Source: Gammaproteobacteria bacterium
GTDB taxonomy: Bacteria > Pseudomonadota > Gammaproteobacteria > Pseudomonadales > DSM-25080
Direction of reading: 5' to 3'
Assembly (NCBI GenBank): GCA_013372965.1
Contig: JABXIR010000180.1
Location: 1-6,665 of the forward strand
DNA length: 6,665 nucleotides
Position 1 is the first letter of the stretch, and every line of letters starts with the position of its first letter. Below are positions 1 through 6,525 of the stretch, one piece after another. Below the pieces are notes generated by a model. The model was not told where the DNA came from, made no database searches, and saw only the letters and a program-made list of their open reading frames with translations. The position numbers were made by a program, and so were the translations under genes.

Positions 1-2726
1 TAGATATCACCGATTGGGTTACTCGCTAATTGCGCTCCGTTAAGGTCTGACGCGATAGCATGAAGAACGCTCGGTGCCGGATCGCCTGACGGCACAAACA
101 CCAAGGTACGAGATGTTGTAATTTTCGATGCTTCGATATCGGTATATTGCCAATCCGTCGACGTCGCGGTTATCGAGCCGATTTTCGTGAAGTGGCCATC
201 AAACTCGTAGATATCGAATGTTCCAGCTGCCGCAGGCTTATACGCGATGTAATGCCCACTCGCGGCAAAGTTGGTTGGAGACGCTGGCTTGCCGACTACA
301 TAAGCCTCGTAAGAATCACCTGAGGCGGAACTCAACGTACCCTGTTTTACCGGAAAGTCTTTGAAGTTGTATCCACCGTCAGTCCAACAACTTGGGTTCG
401 ACACGCCCGCTTGTTGTCTCGCCAAGATCGCAATTTGCCCGATGGAATCCTCAGACTTAACCGTACCATCGCAGTTATTGGCTCCTGCGTGTAACTCGGC
501 ACTGGTACCTGGAATGGTTTTAGAAGCCGACTCTGCGAAGGCGAAATTCTTTAACGTCGGCAAGGTGCTCGCCGTGATCGCGCCCGTATGGCTCGTCGAA
601 GTCGTCACTGTGCCACTCGCGGACGCTGTTCCCGAACCGGCAGGTTGTAACGCCGTTCCGCTTCCTCCCGACGCAGGAGGAGCAGCACTCACGGTGATTG
701 AAATATCGTTCGACGTAACAGAAGACAGTGAGGCGTGAATGATCGCGGTACCCGCTCCGTGCGCTACTAATCGACCATGGGAATCCACCGTCGCGACATG
801 AAGATCCGTTGAAGTCCATTTAACATTAGACGTTTCGCTTACTTGAAGTCCATTATCGAGCGTGCCCGTCGCTGTGAGTTGTGCATGCTGATTTACCTCC
901 AGTGACGCTTTATCAATTGAGATCAGCAGAGACTGCAATGCGGCGGCATGTACATCGACCGAGAGTGTCGCAGACTTACCCGAGAACTGAATGGTAACTT
1001 CTGATCGCCCAGCCGCAACGCCGTGCACCGTACCGTTATGTACGGTCACGACACCCGATGTCTGTGGACTGTAGCTCGCGCTCCGCGTTACATCGCTCGT
1101 AGCGCCATTGGCGTACGTTGCAGTAACCTTGATCTGGGCGTCTTTCCCCTCACCCAAGTTGACCGAAGTTGGCGATAAAGCCAGCGCGGTGACCGCCGCA
1201 CTTTCGACCACAGTGGACAGTTCTGCTCGATAATTCTTGTAGGCAACACTGATCTTAGCGGCACCTGCGACAAGCGCATGAGCCTCTCCCTCGTGTCCAC
1301 TCGCATTTGAAATATTGAGCACATCCGAGCGTGAACTAGACCACGTCACCTGCTTGGTCACATTGTCTTCCCGCCCACTATCAAACTGTGCGAACGCCTG
1401 GAAGCTTAGAATGTTACCTTCGAAGATAGTGCCACCCACCTGGCGAATAATAAGTCCGCTAGGTTGCTCATCAAGCACGGTGAGCGTGACTGAACTCGAA
1501 AGACCATCTAGTACGGCAGAAATCGTCGCACTGCCCGACCCCACGCCTCGGACTTCTCCGGCTAGAGAGCCGCCGTTTCCGACGGTCAGTACAGTCGTAT
1601 CATCTGAACTCCATGCCACCAGAGACGTAACGTCTCGCGATGAACCGTCGGAGTACTCGGCACTAACTGTGAGCCGCTGGGATCCGTTGAGGTTCACATC
1701 GGTTCCAGTCGTGAGGTGAATATCAAGAGCTGTGGCCGTAACCGCATCCACAGTGATGGCATAGGTCGTTGAAAATCCAGCATGTGTTGCTGTTATGGTG
1801 GCTGCGCCAGCACCAACAGCCAAAACCTTGCCTTGATCAGTAATAGTCGCGACTGAGCTATCAGACGACGACCAACTCACCGTCGAACTAAAGTTGAATG
1901 CAGTACCATCGCTATGAACCGCATTGGCCGTCATCGACGTCGACTCTCCCGGAACAAGCTTCGAACCCGCCGACGAATGCAGGTGAAGATCGGAAATCCC
2001 GACATCAGAGACGGTCACCTCAATTGAATAGGTGCTGCTGGACGGCGCGGTCGAAGGCGTTGGCGTGTTATCTCCGCCACCTGCCCCAGGCTTTGCGCCT
2101 TGCAAGGTTAAAACGCCGACCGACTCAGGAACCACCACACTGATGAAACTCGTGCCTGACGAAAGTGCGACAAAGCGGCTTCCCGCGCCTTCAAACGCTA
2201 GCACGAGACTATTCGACGACTCCCAACGCACACGATCGGAAATATCATCGTGGGTACCATCAGCAAAGTAAGCGATTGCTCGAAACTGCCCTTTTTGACC
2301 TACGGCCGTCGTAGCCGACTGGTTGAGTTCTATATCAACTTTGGATACGAGCGTTGGCGTAACCTGAATCGTTAATGTCTCGGTTTTGCCTTGATAAGAA
2401 ACCTCGATGGTTGTCGTGCCACCGCCGACCGCCGTAAATGAGTTGGGAGACGACCCCTGAGTCAACACTTGGCTATCACCTAAATTGTAGGTCGCATCTG
2501 CTGCTACATCGGCCTTTAAGCCCACGGAGTCGATATAGTGCACATCAATCGTTACCGTTTGCCCCTGAGCTACGGATAGACTACTCGCATGAACTTGAAG
2601 CGTGGTAGTTCCTGGGAGCTTAGCCGTAATCTCCTGAGCTTGTTTCTTCTCATCATTGCCGCATGCGACCAGTACTAAGGAAAAAACAGCGATCAAAAAC
2701 CCTTTTAACGCAGCGCTAACATACAT
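1..2726 (-). CDS. Large multi-domain Big (bacterial Ig-like) surface lipoprotein, C-terminus cut by window edge
   Basis: A frame with no stop runs from an ATG at 2724-2726 to the left edge, giving 908 residues so far. The start is supported by a GGAG Shine-Dalgarno (plus-strand CTCC at 2736-2739), 9 nt upstream. Residues 1-21 form a lipoprotein signal ending in the lipobox LVAC, with Cys22 as the lipidated residue. Position +2 is Gly, not Asp, which in enterobacterial rules favours outer-membrane sorting. From about residue 41 to 680 there are roughly seven Ig-like repeats carrying the BIG2 signature (Y.DGS..DVT, then WSSSD..V, then G.a.I). A Gly/Ser/Thr/Pro-rich linker (681-715) leads to a C-terminal region from about 720 that I do not recognise; it has Cys752 and Cys780. 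Known for the family: Big domains act as rigid stalks in adhesins and surface proteins. An adhesin or matrix role is inference. It is transcribed divergently from the LuxR-type gene. Confidence 0.9.
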   Translation of the reverse strand, partial: MYVSAALKGFLIAVFSLVLVACGNDEKKQAQEITAKLPGTTTLQVHASSLSVAQGQTVTIDVHYIDSVGLKADVAADATYNLGDSQVLTQGSSPNSFTAVGGGTTTIEVSYQGKTETLTIQVTPTLVSKVDIELNQSATTAVGQKGQFRAIAYFADGTHDDISDRVRWESSNSLVLAFEGAGSRFVALSSGTSFISVVVPESVGVLTLQGAKPGAGGGDNTPTPSTAPSSSTYSIEVTVSDVGISDLHLHSSAGSKLVPGESTSMTANAVHSDGTAFNFSSTVSWSSSDSSVATITDQGKVLAVGAGAATITATHAGFSTTYAITVDAVTATALDIHLTTGTDVNLNGSQRLTVSAEYSDGSSRDVTSLVAWSSDDTTVLTVGNGGSLAGEVRGVGSGSATISAVLDGLSSSVTLTVLDEQPSGLIIRQVGGTIFEGNILSFQAFAQFDSGREDNVTKQVTWSSSRSDVLNISNASGHEGEAHALVAGAAKISVAYKNYRAELSTVVESAAVTALALSPTSVNLGEGKDAQIKVTATYANGATSDVTRSASYSPQTSGVVTVHNGTVHGVAAGRSEVTIQFSGKSATLSVDVHAAALQSLLISIDKASLEVNQHAQLTATGTLDNGLQVSETSNVKWTSTDLHVATVDSHGRLVAHGAGTAIIHASLSSVTSNDISITVSAAPPASGGSGTALQPAGSGTASASGTVTTSTSHTGAITASTLPTLKNFAFAESASKTIPGTSAELHAGANNCDGTVKSEDSIGQIAILARQQAGVSNPSCWTDGGYNFKDFPVKQGTLSSASGDSYEAYVVGKPASPTNFAASGHYIAYKPAAAGTFDIYEFDGHFTKIGSITATSTDWQYTDIEASKITTSRTLVFVPSGDPAPSVLHAIASDLNGAQLASNPIGDI
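687..2606 (-). repeat. Array of about seven Big/BIG2-like domains within the lipoprotein gene
   Basis: Approximate domain limits in protein residues are 41-124, 125-209, 231-326, 327-418, 419-507, 508-592 and 593-680. A Gly/Pro/Ser/Thr linker (210-230) separates domains 2 and 3. Domains 3 and 4 match the BIG2 pattern best (SDGT...VSWSSSD and SDGSSRDVT...AWSSDD). Domains 1, 2, 6 and 7 are more diverged. The repeats differ clearly in sequence, so this is an old domain expansion and not a recent tandem duplication. The boundaries were set by eye from the recurring Trp-Ser-Ser and Gly-x-x-x-Ile motifs. Confidence 0.75.
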
Positions 2727-2735
2727 CGATTTGTA

Positions 2736-2739
2736 CTCC
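2736..2739 (-). promoter_or_regulatory. Ribosome binding site of the Big lipoprotein gene
   Basis: On the minus strand GGAG lies 9 nt before the ATG at 2726. It is the only good Shine-Dalgarno near the start, and the signal peptide follows immediately, so it fixes the start codon. Confidence 0.7.
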
Positions 2740-2820
2740 GACGAACTATCTAATTAAGCTAAGTTTGGTCGCAGTTTTGACTAAATCAAGTTGATCAAGC
2801 TGAAAACACAAGAACGTGAT

Positions 2821-2850
2821 TTTACATATACCCCAAATTTGGGGTATAAC
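2821..2850 (+). promoter_or_regulatory. Sigma70-like promoter for the LuxR-type regulator gene
   Basis: TTTACA (2821-2826; 5 of 6 match to TTGACA) and TATAAC (2845-2850; 5 of 6 match to TATAAT) are separated by 18 bp. Transcription would start near 2857, leaving a leader of about 60 nt to the ATG at 2919 or about 120 nt to the ATG at 2976. The whole spacer and the first four bases of the -10 are occupied by a perfect palindrome, so the promoter is probably controlled by a bound dimer. The call is by consensus only. Confidence 0.6.
2827..2848. promoter_or_regulatory. Perfect 22-bp palindrome, probable operator
   Basis: The half-site TATACCCCAAA is followed directly by its exact reverse complement TTTGGGGTATA, with no mismatch or loop. 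It fills the -35/-10 spacer of the plus-strand promoter and lies in the divergent region between the Big lipoprotein gene and the LuxR-type gene. A symmetric site of this size suits a dimeric helix-turn-helix protein. The nearest candidate ligand is the adjacent LuxR-type regulator, which would make this an autoregulatory site, but that assignment is inference. From this position a repressor would block the plus-strand promoter. Confidence 0.65.
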
Positions 2851-2880
2851 AGAAAAATTAAATCGCTTTTACTACTACTG

Positions 2881-2945
2881 AGCTCGCGGAATAAAAGAAA
2901 TGGATTACACCGACGACGATGCAAGACGCGATTATTCCGCGAGCT
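2881..2945 (+). repeat. 14-bp perfect inverted repeat in the regulator leader
   Basis: The arm AGCTCGCGGAATAA at 2881-2894 is matched exactly by its reverse complement at 2932-2945, with 37 nt between them. The loop holds a second imperfect palindrome (2905-2924) and the possible ATG at 2919. In RNA this would be a stable hairpin either enclosing that start codon or ending 30 nt before the alternative start at 2976. It may control translation, or it may be a second DNA-binding dyad. The sequence does not show which. Confidence 0.6.
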
Positions 2946-2975
2946 TCTCTCACTCAGCCTTACCGGCGCGCTCTT

Positions 2976-4097
2976 ATGCAAAACTCCAACGAATTCGATA
3001 ATCTTCTAAGCGCTCTTTACGTTTGTGCCGCTGATGGTTTTAGCTTCGCTGACTTCGTCGCGAAGTCATGTGAATACTTTAAAGCTGAACAAGCCTCATT
3101 CGTCGTAATCAACAAAGAAACTCAAAAGACTATTTGTGGATGGGCACATGGTTACCCGAAAGGGCTAATTTCCATGATGATTCGCTCGAATCTTATTCAC
3201 AAAGACGAGGGCGTAAAGATGGCCCTTGCCTGTAACAAGCCAACTGTATCGACTTTTTGTAACTTCAACCCGAAACACGACATCAGACATGGCGTGGGTG
3301 TATTCACCCGAACGTGGCTAAGTGCTACAGGGATCGTTGATTGCGCTGTGGCAACCACCATCAACAACGAAGGCAATCATGTGATTCTTATTATGAATCG
3401 GCATAAGTCTCAAGGCGTTTATGATGAGTCAATAAAAGAGCCTCTTTACGAATTGCTGACACATCTTCAGCGGATATTTTCGACGGCAAGCAGTACCATC
3501 GAACTAGCCGACCGGGCCGATTCGCTGACTCAGTACATTGAAGGTAGAGCAATGCCAAGCGCAATGATTAATACGCAAGGCGCATTAATCACTCAAAACG
3601 CGTCGTTCACGGAACTTATCAAGCGTTACCCTGCTGACATCAAGTTAACCAATGGAGAAATACGGTTTGCTTCTATCGAGCAGCAAGCGATCTTCGACGC
3701 CACGATACTCGATATGCTAAGCGACCAGCATGTCATTCAGTCTGAGGAGCGACTGCTGATCGAATGCAGTGGCAGGCTCCCCCTTGTCGCACGACTATCG
3801 ATCGCATTTGGTATTCAGAAGAAACCGTCTCACGTAATCGTTGGCCTGTTAGACCCTAATACACAACTGGACATCGATGACGACTTTGTTAGACGAATTA
3901 TCAAAGCAACCGATGCAGAGGCCCGAGTTGTGACCCTCTTATCACTCGGCTATACGCCTGCTGCAGCTGCGCAGGCTCTAGACTTGAAAGAAAATACCGT
4001 GCGCAGTTACATTAAGTCAGTGTTGGCAAAAAATGACTACCACCGACAACTCGACTTAATCAACGATATCAATCGTCTTGCACAGCTGATGGTCTAA
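2976..4097 (+). CDS. LuxR-type helix-turn-helix transcriptional regulator with GAF/PAS-like N-terminal region
   Basis: The protein has 373 residues from the ATG at 2976. Residues 312-362 form a LuxR/GerE-type helix-turn-helix: a TDAEARVV entry helix, then LSLGYTPAAAAQALDLKENTVRSYIK covering both helices in two parts, then an AKND-H-RQ-DLI tail. Residues 1-170 look like a GAF-type sensor. Residues 183-290 resemble the degenerate PAS segment common in proteobacterial regulators of this build (AMPSAMINTQGALITQN, then NGEIRF). There is no receiver domain and no acyl-homoserine-lactone motif, so it is a one-component regulator with unknown signal. The start is uncertain: an in-frame ATG at 2919 would add 19 residues (392 in all), and an in-frame stop at 2892-2894 limits any further extension. 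Neither ATG has a good Shine-Dalgarno. I prefer 2976 because the extra residues lie on the inverted repeat and the family normally begins near the LLSALY helix. The gene converges with the small barrel gene, 6 bases away. Confidence 0.88.
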   Translation: MQNSNEFDNLLSALYVCAADGFSFADFVAKSCEYFKAEQASFVVINKETQKTICGWAHGYPKGLISMMIRSNLIHKDEGVKMALACNKPTVSTFCNFNPKHDIRHGVGVFTRTWLSATGIVDCAVATTINNEGNHVILIMNRHKSQGVYDESIKEPLYELLTHLQRIFSTASSTIELADRADSLTQYIEGRAMPSAMINTQGALITQNASFTELIKRYPADIKLTNGEIRFASIEQQAIFDATILDMLSDQHVIQSEERLLIECSGRLPLVARLSIAFGIQKKPSHVIVGLLDPNTQLDIDDDFVRRIIKATDAEARVVTLLSLGYTPAAAAQALDLKENTVRSYIKSVLAKNDYHRQLDLINDINRLAQLMV

Positions 4098-4114
4098 TTC
4101 GATTCAAAATCGAA
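4098..4114. terminator. Small hairpin between convergent genes, possible weak bidirectional terminator
   Basis: TTCGATT (4098-4104) and AATCGAA (4108-4114) form a perfect 7-bp stem with a 3-nt loop. It begins right after the regulator stop and covers the last codons of the opposing gene. The stem is AT-rich and no T-tract follows on either strand, so it is not a canonical Rho-independent terminator. Confidence 0.3.
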
Positions 4115-4703
4115 AGGTAACACCGGCGCCGACGGAGAACTGATTCAATATATTGTCAGACCCGAAACCTACACTACAGCCACCGTTACAAAAGATGTAA
4201 CCACTGTTATTCATAAAGATCGGCAACCAACGAGCCTCAATTCCAATCGCGACTTTTGGCGTTACAGCGAAGCGTGTGCCCACCGCCAATTGACCGGATA
4301 GCCTTGTGTGACTGCTAAATTCTCGCTCGTCAGGGCTTAAATACGTGAACCCCAATCCAAGCGAAACGCGATGCGTCCAATTACCTTGCGGATACAATTT
4401 AGAGCCAATAAATTGAACGTGTTGTAACGTAAGCCCCTGATCGAAACGCGCTGGAGTACCCTGCATTTGAGCAGATTGCTGACTCACAAACACGCCAATC
4501 GTTTGATTACGCTGGTAGTTAAAATCGAGGCTTGCCGAGACATCATCCATATCCTCAATGCCAACCTGCTTCGGCACAAACCCCGATTGATAGACATTGA
4601 TTGAATCGCTCCAAACGTAGCCATAGTTAACCGAGAGTTCTTGAGAATTTACTGTCATCGGCACAATGCTTAAACCTAAAAACAAAATGAACATGCGTAA
4701 CAT
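4104..4703 (-). CDS. Small outer-membrane beta-barrel protein
   Basis: The protein has 199 residues. AAGGAG (plus-strand 4710-4715) lies 6 nt before the ATG at 4703, which selects this start over an ATG at 4733 that would add ten residues inside the upstream gene. Residues 1-20 are a Sec signal peptide (MLRMFILFLGLSIV..., predicted cleavage VNS/QE). The mature part is rich in alternating aromatic and small residues typical of an 8-strand-sized barrel. It ends VGAGVTFRF, the terminal phenylalanine being the usual outer-membrane insertion signal read by BamA. An extracellular-looking loop near the C-terminus has CNGGC (Cys172, Cys176), which could form a disulfide or bind metal. No catalytic motif was recognised, so a structural or porin-like role is inference. 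It is the second gene of an operon with the MipA-type gene. Confidence 0.82.
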   Translation of the reverse strand: MLRMFILFLGLSIVPMTVNSQELSVNYGYVWSDSINVYQSGFVPKQVGIEDMDDVSASLDFNYQRNQTIGVFVSQQSAQMQGTPARFDQGLTLQHVQFIGSKLYPQGNWTHRVSLGLGFTYLSPDEREFSSHTRLSGQLAVGTRFAVTPKVAIGIEARWLPIFMNNSGYIFCNGGCSVGFGSDNILNQFSVGAGVTFRF

Positions 4704-4709
4704 GGTGTA

Positions 4710-4715
4710 CTCCTT
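4710..4715 (-). promoter_or_regulatory. Ribosome binding site overlapping the stop codon of the upstream gene
   Basis: The minus strand reads TAAGGAG. The TAA (4714-4716) ends the MipA-type gene and AAGGAG serves the next gene, whose ATG is 6 nt further on. This arrangement suggests translational coupling, with ribosomes ending the first gene reinitiating on the second. Confidence 0.75.
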
Positions 4716-6183
4716 AATAACGCTCACATTCAACGTAGAGGGTGTTTACGTTGGAACCGCCGTAAACGTTACTGTAAAAATTCGATGCTGCGAAAATACC
4801 CGACCGATGATGCACCGAAAACCCCACAAAGCAACTATCAAGCGACTCTTCTCCGAATAAGTCGCCGATACTGGCATCGAAGCTAAAATCTAAATAATTT
4901 AGAAACTTGCTCGTGCGTCGATCTCGCTCCACCGCGCGCTCAGTTTCAATGTTAGGTACGCGCTGAGCATACGAAATTCCCTCGGCTACGCCGAAACGTG
5001 TCTCTACTGTATCAGACCAAGGGAATTGTCGGAAAATTGCCTTAAACGCAAAAACTCCTTCCCAGAAGTTTGGGTGATAATCACTCTCGAACCGACGCGC
5101 TACACCTGTTGTAACCCAGCCCTCAATCGGTAGAGTTAGCAAAGTTTCGGTCACCCGACGACTAACGAATAGACTAGCCAAGCGCGTATCATCGCCATCG
5201 CAGTTAATTTGCAAACGGAGAATCTTATTAAGCGAGGTGTCAGACGTACAACCATATGCTATGCGATACGACCAAGGATTTGGGTTATTCGTGAAGAAGT
5301 TATAAGGCTCCGAACTGTTGTGACTACGTTGATAGCGCTCACGACTGTCGTCTAGTTGATAACGGTAGTTAAATGCGACCGATGTAACACCGCGCTCAGT
5401 TACGATTGGACTTTCGAGTATCTCATCACTAAAGACCGTGTAGCCCGCACTTAGGGAAAGATGATGCTGTTCGAAAACCGTGTAACGTATCGCTACGCCC
5501 GCGCCGTAACTGTGGGTGGCATCTAAGGCGTATTCAGGACGCGTTGGCAGTGCCTCGGAATCTCGTACACCGAAGTAATAATTCGCCGTTTCACGCGAGT
5601 ACGAATTAAACTTAACCCAAGGCTCTAGCTGCAGCAAATCCCAGCGAAAAGTCTTACTCCACTCGGCCTCCGCTCGCGCACCGTTATGAGTACCATTAAT
5701 GTCATGTGATGCTGATAAACTCCATCGGCCCAAATCTGTTTTGTAGATAACGCGCCCGCCCGCTTCAAAAGAACTGCTGCGATCCATACCCTTAAGAGGA
5801 TCATCTTCATCACGAACTTCGCCAGTGGACGAGTAAAACGAGTGATCGTTGTATCCATTAAGGTAATAACTCACAAAACCATCTACCTGCCAATCGTCGT
5901 TATCGAGAACGTGCCACCCAAGCTGAGTCGTGTCGAAGTAAAAATCTTCACCTGAATATATAAATTGAGGCATGAAGTCTGTGCGCCAGTTCTCCCCTGC
6001 ATAGGGGCTATCCTGCCATGCATAGCCAGCTCCTAACGACCATGCGCCGGAACGATCCTCTGGGTCTAAGCCCTTACTGTTTACATTTGCATTGGTAAGT
6101 TGCGCAACCGACGAAAGTAGTGAACCACACGTAATAAGAAGAAGTTTAGATTTAAGCGACACGTAGCAGAGTCCATTTGACAT
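4714..6183 (-). CDS. MipA/OmpV-type outer-membrane protein fused to a second barrel-like domain
   Basis: The protein has 489 residues from the ATG at 6183. Residues 1-32 look like a Sec signal peptide (KSK, then LLLITCGSLLSSVAQ, cleavage near TNA/N). Residues 45-276 have the MipA/OmpV form: WSLGAGYAWQDSPYAGENW, then FMPQFIYSGEDFYFD, a GGRVIYKTDLGRWSLSAS strand pair and YGAGVAIRYTVFEQHHLSLSA. Known members are about 250 residues and include the E. coli MltA-interacting protein. The rest (about 300-489) is a second beta-rich domain with four cysteines (311, 328, 451, 486) and a conserved-looking EGISYAQRVP, KFLNYLDFSFD and HHRSGIF. His459-Arg460-Ser461 recalls the HxS of the PagL lipid A deacylase, but no matching glutamate was seen, so enzymatic function is unproven. 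The start is uncertain: the frame stays open upstream to an ATG at 6387, but only the ATG at 6183 puts the signal peptide at the N-terminus. A GTG at 6159 is an alternative. Confidence 0.82.
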   Translation of the reverse strand: MSNGLCYVSLKSKLLLITCGSLLSSVAQLTNANVNSKGLDPEDRSGAWSLGAGYAWQDSPYAGENWRTDFMPQFIYSGEDFYFDTTQLGWHVLDNDDWQVDGFVSYYLNGYNDHSFYSSTGEVRDEDDPLKGMDRSSSFEAGGRVIYKTDLGRWSLSASHDINGTHNGARAEAEWSKTFRWDLLQLEPWVKFNSYSRETANYYFGVRDSEALPTRPEYALDATHSYGAGVAIRYTVFEQHHLSLSAGYTVFSDEILESPIVTERGVTSVAFNYRYQLDDSRERYQRSHNSSEPYNFFTNNPNPWSYRIAYGCTSDTSLNKILRLQINCDGDDTRLASLFVSRRVTETLLTLPIEGWVTTGVARRFESDYHPNFWEGVFAFKAIFRQFPWSDTVETRFGVAEGISYAQRVPNIETERAVERDRRTSKFLNYLDFSFDASIGDLFGEESLDSCFVGFSVHHRSGIFAASNFYSNVYGGSNVNTLYVECERY

Positions 6184-6292
6184 TTTATTGAAAGAGATTG
6201 TAACGCTTTGATGTTGAAAGGGATAATGGTTAAGCACTTTTATGCCTAGCCAACGATTAACCCTGGCTAAACTCGATAGAAGTAAGAATAGC

Positions 6293-6340
6293 GTACCGGC
6301 TTCTAGATCTCTCCAGCTCGCTGATAAGGCGCTCGCGTTC
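6293..6340. repeat. Direct repeat copy 1 (~48 bp)
   Basis: It runs from GTAC through CTTCTAGATCT and CAGCTCGCTGATAA to GCGTTC and matches copy 2 at 6390-6437 with 44 of 48 identities, counted by eye. It lies in the leader of the MipA-type operon. Near-identity of two copies 97 bp apart suggests recent duplication or a dispersed element. Confidence 0.75.
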
Positions 6341-6351
6341 GATAGTCTTCC

Positions 6352-6376
6352 GAAATTTAATCGGTGATTAAATTTC
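6352..6376. repeat. Perfect 25-bp AT-rich dyad between the direct repeats
   Basis: GAAATTTAATC (6352-6362) and GATTAAATTTC (6366-6376) form an 11-bp perfect stem with the 3-nt loop GGT. No T-tract follows on either strand, so it is not an obvious terminator. It could be an operator upstream of the MipA operon or part of a mobile repeat unit. Confidence 0.6.
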
Positions 6377-6389
6377 CAAATGACCAACA

Positions 6390-6437
6390 GTACTGACTTC
6401 TAGATCTATCCAGCTCGCTGATAAAGCGCTCGCGTTC
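6390..6437. repeat. Direct repeat copy 2 (~48 bp)
   Basis: This is the partner of 6293-6340, in the same orientation and offset by 97 bp. The four differences are at 6394, 6396, 6408 and 6425. The similarity stops sharply after GCGTTC at the right end of both copies. Confidence 0.75.
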
Positions 6438-6445
6438 ACCTGCGC

Positions 6446-6462
6446 GCGAAGCGATGCTTCGC
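6446..6462. repeat. Small GC-rich hairpin flanked by 7-bp direct repeats
   Basis: GCGAAGC (6446-6452) and GCTTCGC (6456-6462) pair perfectly around a 3-nt loop. GTTCACC occurs on both sides, at 6434-6440 and 6472-6478, which looks like a target-site duplication around a 31-bp unit, though 7-bp repeats can arise by chance. Confidence 0.4.
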
Positions 6463-6525
6463 AAGCGCTTGGTTCACCCTACTCCACATGGGTTCGCTAT
6501 CAGTTACTCAGATGATGAGTGTGAT

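Noticed and set aside
361..738. Open plus-strand frame of 125 codons
   Set aside because: It lies wholly antisense to the Big lipoprotein gene and its product has no domain character. The same holds for the plus-strand frames at 1315-1719, 1898-2143 and 2032-2271, and for the minus-strand frames at 520-819 and 1088-1324, which overlap the gene in a wrong frame.
2781..3009. Two short overlapping frames, minus strand 2781-2981 and plus strand 2791-3009
   Set aside because: Both cross the promoter, operator and inverted repeat. Their similar peptides come from the nested palindrome and not from coding selection.
6300..6345. tRNA-like look of the direct repeat (CTGATAA resembles a tRNA-Ile GAT anticodon loop, followed by GTTCGA)
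   Set aside because: The bases around CTGATAA do not form an anticodon stem, no acceptor stem or D-arm pairs, and copy 2 lacks GTTCGA.
6184..6387. N-terminal extension of the MipA-type protein to an ATG at 6387
   Set aside because: It would bury the signal peptide about 70 residues inside the protein, and its sequence comes from a direct-repeat copy and an AT-rich dyad arm.
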